Source: Stutzerimonas stutzeri RCH2
GTDB taxonomy: Bacteria > Pseudomonadota > Gammaproteobacteria > Pseudomonadales > Pseudomonadaceae
Assembly (NCBI RefSeq): GCF_000327065.1
Contig: NC_019936.1
Span: forward strand, 558,001-622,000
Direction of reading: 5' to 3'
Length of the DNA stretch: 64,000 nt
The notes below the pieces were generated by a model. It saw only the letters and a program-made list of their open reading frames with translations. It was not told where the DNA came from and did not search any database. This document shows, in pieces, positions 60,201 to 64,000 of this stretch. Positions within the stretch are counted from its first letter, which is position 1. Every line of letters starts with the position of its first letter. Position numbers and translations under genes: made by a program.

Positions 60201-60806
60201 CATTCGGCTGGCCAGGCGGCTCTGCGGCAACCCGGCGATCAGTGGCGCGGCGACGGCCATCAGACCGCAGAACAGCATGAAGGCGGCACTGGTTGCGATC
60301 ACCGCGAGGCCGCCATGCCCGCTGCCGATGGCGATAACCAGCGCTGCACCGAGCGCCAGCAGATAAGCCGCGAAGTAGGCCGAGACGCTGATGATGAAGC
60401 AGCTCGAAACCTGCGACAGACCAATGCCGCGCCGCTGCAGCAAGGCGACAACGGTCACTGCGCCGCTGAACCCCGACGAGGGTAACGCCTGGTCGACGAA
60501 CAGTTTGGCCAGGCTGAGCTTCGTCGCATCCCATAGTGGCAGCGCCGCGCCCGAGGCCTTCAGCACTATGCGGTAGAGCTGACCCTGCGCGATGTAAGTC
60601 AACCCCTGCAAGGCAATGGCCAGCAGCAGCCAGCCCGGCTCGGCCTGGCTGAGAAGCAGCTCGAAATGGCTGGCATCGGACAGCTGCAGCACACCGGCCA
60701 CCAGCGCGCCGAGCACGGCCGCGCCCAGCAGCCAGGAGAACCAGACCAGCTGTCTGGCGTGCGCGCTCGAGCTGGTGGAACCGAGTACATCGTGCATGCG
60801 GTGCAT
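57249..60806 (-). CDS. UPF0104 flippase-like/MgtA-type P-type ATPase fusion
   Basis: A 1185-residue membrane protein. Residues about 15-335 form an UPF0104/LPG-synthase-type membrane domain (eight or so helices; P-G-G-L-G-A-F-E at 280-287 and the later F-R-A-L-S-F-W-L-P-M-L-P-G). Residues about 350-1180 are a complete P-type ATPase of the Mg-importing P3B (MgtA/MgtB) type: T-G-E (508-510), S-P-E-L-L-P in helix 4 (621-626), D-K-T-G-T-L-T (Asp665), K-G-A, T-G-D-N and G-D-G-I-N-D-A-P. The frame is continuous across the junction, with all catalytic motifs intact. The N-terminal family moves or modifies anionic lipids. It lies between urtE and ureD; Mg transport is inferred. Confidence 0.88.
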   Translation of the reverse strand: MHRMHDVLGSTSSSAHARQLVWFSWLLGAAVLGALVAGVLQLSDASHFELLLSQAEPGWLLLAIALQGLTYIAQGQLYRIVLKASGAALPLWDATKLSLAKLFVDQALPSSGFSGAVTVVALLQRRGIGLSQVSSCFIISVSAYFAAYLLALGAALVIAIGSGHGGLAVIATSAAFMLFCGLMAVAAPLIAGLPQSRLASRMQNVRWMQRLLAMVFAAEPRLTRSPALLVRATGYSLAIVLLDALTMWVLLYAIGHAAPFAGIFASFMLASVLRSIGIVPGGLGAFEAAAVTTLSWAGVPLAAGLSATLLFRALSFWLPMLPGFWLSRSALRSQSEGSRETPSMAFWSEPLDQLYGRLQAAPGGLRSDEAAARQPSVLRAHRPHLAGMVVASLGRQLSSPLVLILLIGAAVALVVHDWLDALIVLAIVLASALVGCAHEVRSNRAIDRLRGQVASRADVWRDGRIQSIPASDVVPGDIVELSAGSLIPADGRLVDARDCFVNQALLTGETFPVHKEAGQVAPDAGLAQRDNCLFRGTSLRSGTARLLAVNCGVQTELGHIERSLVLRPPETEFKRGLRHFGGLLLRVMLVMVTAVLGLNLFLERPPLETLMFAIALAVGLSPELLPAILSATLSAGARRMAARGVIVRHLNAIENLGAMDTLCTDKTGTLTRGVVALDGALDVDGQPSRTVLRLAWLNASLQTGLRNPLDEAIGDYARDQEPAMPGAEKLDEIPYDFVRKRLSVLLREADQPTPRLICKGALDNVLHVSASVQQGDALLPLTAARREALNARFAAWSAAGYRVLGIAYRFLDHDGCSAEDEQELTFAGFLLFFDPPEPGVREELSALHELGVTVKVITGDNRLVARHVAESVGIPVEQIITGAELGQMRDEALINLAPRISLFAEVDPNQKERIIRALQKTGHVVGFLGDGINDAPALHTADVGISVDNAVDVAKEAADFVLLRHELGLVREGIDEGRRTFANTLKYIFLTTSANFGNMISMAVASFFLPFLPLLAKQILLNNFLSDIPAIGIASDRVDADWSRTPHRWDIGEVRRFMITFGLISSAFDLLTFGVLLYLVGEQPELFRSGWFVESLITELAIIFVVRTHKPFYRSRPGRFLLASAIGVGLLAVLLPYTPVGAWFALQPLPAAVLGAVLLITLLYAACSEWAKQRFFARLSAARQP

Positions 60807-60902
60807 CCGATGAAGGAGATCAACAGCTTTCGATACTCGTCCTGCGAACGCGACGCGGCATTGACGCCGGTCAGCCAGGCTTCGCGGGCCGCTGCAGCAA
60901 GG

Positions 60903-61601
60903 CTAGATCGCTACCAGGCGTTGTACACCGTCGGCGGCCATGTTTTCGCCGCGCCCTTGCTGAATGATCTCGCCGCGGCTCATCACCAGGTACTGGTCGG
61001 CCAGCTCGGCGGCGAAGTCGTAGAACTGCTCCACCAAGAGGATCGCCATGTCGCCGCGGGCGGCGAGTTTCCTGATCACCGCGCCGATCTCCTTGATCAC
61101 CGAGGGCTGGATGCCTTCGGTGGGTTCGTCGAGGATCAGCAGGCGCGGCTTGCTCGCCAGCGCGCGGCCGATGGCCAGTTGCTGTTGCTGACCGCCGGAG
61201 AGGTCGCCGCCGCGGCGGTGCTTCATTTCCTTGAGCACCGGGAACAGCTCGTAGATGAACTCGGGTACTTCCTTGGCTTCCCTGGCGCTGAAGCGGGACA
61301 GGCCCATCAGCAGGTTTTCCTCGACGGTCAGACGGCCAAAGATCTCCCGCCCCTGCGGCACGTAGGCGATGCCCGCGTGCACGCGCTGGTGCGGTTTGAA
61401 ACCGGTGATCGGCTTGCCCTCCCAGTTCACCGCGCCTTCCTTGGCCGGGATCAGGCCCATCAGGCATTTGAGCAGGGTGGTCTTGCCGACGCCGTTGCGG
61501 CCGAGCAGGCAGGTGACTTCGCCAACCTTCGCCTCGAATGAGAGGCCGCGCAGGATATGGCTGCCGCCGTAGTACTGATGCAGTTGCTGGACTTGCAGCA
61601 T
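60903..61601 (-). CDS. urtE: Urea ABC transporter ATPase UrtE
   Basis: A 232-residue ABC ATPase of the branched-chain amino-acid/urea (LivF-like) type. Walker A G-R-N-G-V-G-K-T (about 35-42), signature L-S-G-G-Q-Q-Q-Q and Walker B L-L-I-L-D-E-P-T-E-G-I-Q-P. The N-terminal H-Q-Y-Y-G-G-S-H-I-L-R-G is typical of UrtE. The ATG at 61601 follows AAGGAG. It powers urea import with UrtD. Confidence 0.95.
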   Translation of the reverse strand: MLQVQQLHQYYGGSHILRGLSFEAKVGEVTCLLGRNGVGKTTLLKCLMGLIPAKEGAVNWEGKPITGFKPHQRVHAGIAYVPQGREIFGRLTVEENLLMGLSRFSAREAKEVPEFIYELFPVLKEMKHRRGGDLSGGQQQQLAIGRALASKPRLLILDEPTEGIQPSVIKEIGAVIRKLAARGDMAILLVEQFYDFAAELADQYLVMSRGEIIQQGRGENMAADGVQRLVAI

Positions 61602-61618
61602 GTGCGACTCCTTCACTT

Positions 61619-61651
61619 GGTGGACAAGCCTCTGGCGTTATCTACCCTACG
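61619..61651. repeat. GTAGGGTGG repeat, copy 5 (inverted, diverged)
   Basis: In the urtD-urtE gap; its complement begins CGTAGGGTAGATAACGCC and ends TTGTCCACC. It faces copy 4 across 39 bases, so the two form an inverted pair. Stem matches are less complete than in the other copies. Confidence 0.7.
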
Positions 61652-61690
61652 ATTAGGTTTGTGATGATGCGGGCATGGGCGTTCGGCGGA

Positions 61691-61723
61691 CGTAGGGTGG
61701 ATGACGCTTTACCCATCCACCGT
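61691..61723. repeat. GTAGGGTGG repeat, copy 4
   Basis: CGTAGGGTGG start and hairpin GGTGGATG / CATCCACC, loop ACGCTTTACC, in the urtD-urtE gap. Confidence 0.85.
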
Positions 61724-61767
61724 GGAGGTCCTCGGTGAATGGCGCCAGTCATCTCCCTGTGAGCGGC

Positions 61768-62618
<851 letters not shown>

Positions 62619-62622
<4 letters not shown>

Positions 62623-63695
62623 TCGCCCCTCCGCTTGATAAGGCCGATGACGCCCTTGGGCAGGTACAGGGTGACGATGATGAACAGCGCGCCGAGGGCG
62701 AACAGCCAGTATTCGGGGAAGGCCACGGTGAACCAGCTCTTCATGCCGTTGACGATGCCGGCGCCGAGCAGCGGGCCGATCAGCGTGCCGCGTCCACCGA
62801 GGGCAACCCAGACAGCAGCCTCGATGGATTGCGTCGGCGCCATTTCGCTGGGGTTGATGATCCCCACCTGCGGCACGTAGAGCGCACCGGCCAGGCCGCA
62901 GAGCACCGCGGACAGCGTCCAGATGAACAGCTTGTAGCCGCGCGGATCGTAGCCGCAGAACATCAGCCGGTTCTCCGCATCGCGCAGGGCGGTGAGCACC
63001 CGGCCGAACTTGCTGCGTGCCAGGCGGAAGCCCAGATAGAGGCTGCCGACAAGCAGGAGGACCGTGGCGAAGAACAGCGTGGCGCGGGTCGCCGGCGCCG
63101 AGATCGAGAAACCGAGGATGGTCTTGAAATCGGTGAAGCCGTTGTTGCCGCCAAAGCCGGTCTCGTTGCGGAAGAACAGCAGCATGCCGGCGAAGGTCAG
63201 CGCCTGGGTCATGATCGAGAAGTACACGCCCTTGATCCGCGAGCGGAAGGCGAAGAAGCCGAAGACGAAGGCCAGCACGCCGGGCACCAGCACCACCAGG
63301 CACATCGCCCAGAGAAAGCTCGAGGTGCCGTACCAGTACCAGGGCAGCTCGTTCCAGGCGAGAAAGCTCATGAACGCCGGCAGGCCGTCACCGGCGCTCT
63401 GCCGCATCAGGTACATGCCCATGGCGTAACCGCCGAGGGCGAAGAACAGGCCGTGGCCGAGGGACAGCAGCCCCGCGTAACCCCAGACCAGATCCAGCGC
63501 CAGGGCGACGATGGCGTAGCAGAGGATCTTGCCCACCAGGGTCAGGGTGTAGGCCGAAACGTGCAGGGCATGCTCGGCCGGCAGCAGGTGCAGCAGCGGC
63601 ATGGCCAGCAACACGACCAAAGCGATACCGAGCGCGACGGCGGTGAGTTTTGGCCCGGCTTTCTGCGCGGCGGTGAGGGTAAGTGGCTGGTTCAA
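62619..63695 (-). CDS. urtC: Urea ABC transporter permease UrtC
   Basis: A 358-residue LivM-like inner-membrane permease with about ten helices: W-G-Y-A-G-L-L-S-L-G-H-G-L-F-F-A-L-G-G-Y near residue 70 and R-D-A-E-N-R-L-M-F-C-G-Y-D near residue 235. It overlaps urtB and urtD by four bases each. Confidence 0.95.
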
Positions 63696-64000
63696 TCGAT
63701 GACCCTCCCCTTGAGAGCGAAGAGTCCCTGCGGACGCTTCTGGATGAAGAGGATGATCAGCGCAAGGATGAGGATCTTGCCCAGCACGGCGCCGATCTGC
63801 GGTTCGAGGATCTTGTTGGCGATGCCCAGGCCGAAGGCGGCGAAGATGCTGCCGGCCAGCTGGCCGACACCGCCGAGCACCACCACCAGGAAGGAGTCGA
63901 TGATGTAGCTCTGGCCGAGGTCCGGGCCGACGTTGCCGATCTGGCTCAGCGCCACGCCGCCGAGGCCGGCAATGCCGGACCCAAGCCCGAAGGCCAGCAT
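63692..64000 (-). CDS. urtB: Urea ABC transporter permease UrtB, 3' part
   Basis: The C-terminal 102 residues of the LivH-like permease, cut by the window edge; the ATG at 64000 need not be the real start. Visible: I-D-S-F-L-V-V-V-L-G-G-V-G-Q-L-A-G and I-L-F-I-Q-K-R-P-Q-G-L-F. urtA, the substrate-binding protein, would lie beyond the edge. Confidence 0.9.
   Translation of the reverse strand: MLAFGLGSGIAGLGGVALSQIGNVGPDLGQSYIIDSFLVVVLGGVGQLAGSIFAAFGLGIANKILEPQIGAVLGKILILALIILFIQKRPQGLFALKGRVID

Overview
This is a GC-rich (roughly 63-65 % by eye) chromosomal window from a pseudomonad. Gene content, codon use and gene order point to the Pseudomonas stutzeri (Stutzerimonas) group. From memory, the block at about 4-41 kb runs parallel to the Pseudomonas aeruginosa core block proA-nadD-rsfS-rlmH-pbpA-rodA ... 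lipA ... leuS-lptE-holA ... lnt-corC-ybeY-ybeZ-miaB ... hemL-thiE-thiD-ladS ... aidB-like-amn. The block at about 42-64 kb corresponds to the P. aeruginosa urease and urea-transport region. No tRNA, rRNA, CRISPR array, insertion sequence or prophage was recognised.

Layout. 0-3.8 kb: a MaoC-type hydratase, an LrgA/LrgB pair, a LON-substrate-binding-domain protein and a DedA-PAP2 fusion. 4-15 kb (+ strand): one compact, overlapping run for proline and NAD synthesis, ribosome silencing and modification, cell elongation (PBP2, RodA), peptidoglycan trimming (MltB, RlpA, D,D-carboxypeptidase) and lipoate synthesis (YbeD-like, LipB, LipA), closed by a terminator. 15-22 kb: a 114-residue orphan, a lipoprotein transglycosylase, an ArfA ribosome-rescue gene with its built-in hairpin, then holA-lptE-leuS (- strand). 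22-33 kb: YbeL-like and YdcF-like proteins, lnt-corC-ybeY-ybeZ and miaB, a Sel1 protein, a membrane protein, hemL, thiE and thiD. 33-42 kb: a LadS-like kinase without receiver, an AidB-like flavoprotein, a NaChBac-type sodium channel, a succinyl-CoA:acetate-type CoA-transferase, AMP nucleosidase and a DUF2789 protein.

42-64 kb is the nitrogen region, mostly on the - strand. From high to low coordinates it holds urtB(partial)-urtC-urtD-urtE (urea ABC import), a 1185-residue fusion of an UPF0104 flippase-like domain with an MgtA-type P-ATPase, ureD-ureA-GNAT-ureB-ureC, an orphan curlin-repeat protein, an NCS1 nucleobase permease, a GAF histidine kinase, a DksA-type zinc-finger protein, a TorF-like porin, oxaloacetate decarboxylase, a DMT exporter, a GNAT protein, and ureE-ureF-ureG-hupE/ureJ. 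Import (Urt), hydrolysis (UreABC) and nickel delivery (UreDEFG, HupE/UreJ) together form a complete urea-use module, although the accessory genes lie about 8 kb from the structural genes.

The most notable items are: (1) the UPF0104-MgtA fusion between urea transport and urease; (2) a dispersed hairpin repeat beginning CGTAGGGTGG whose stems covary between copies and which sits only in gaps of the urease/urea region; (3) an ordered series of hairpins filling the abnormal 658-bp ureF-ureG gap; (4) the arfA coding-region hairpin; (5) a lone curlin-repeat gene; (6) candidate operators, including a SlyA-like dyad before the DMT exporter and paired TTTTTTGTATRCAG sites, with a LacI-like C-terminal relic, upstream of the NCS1 permease.
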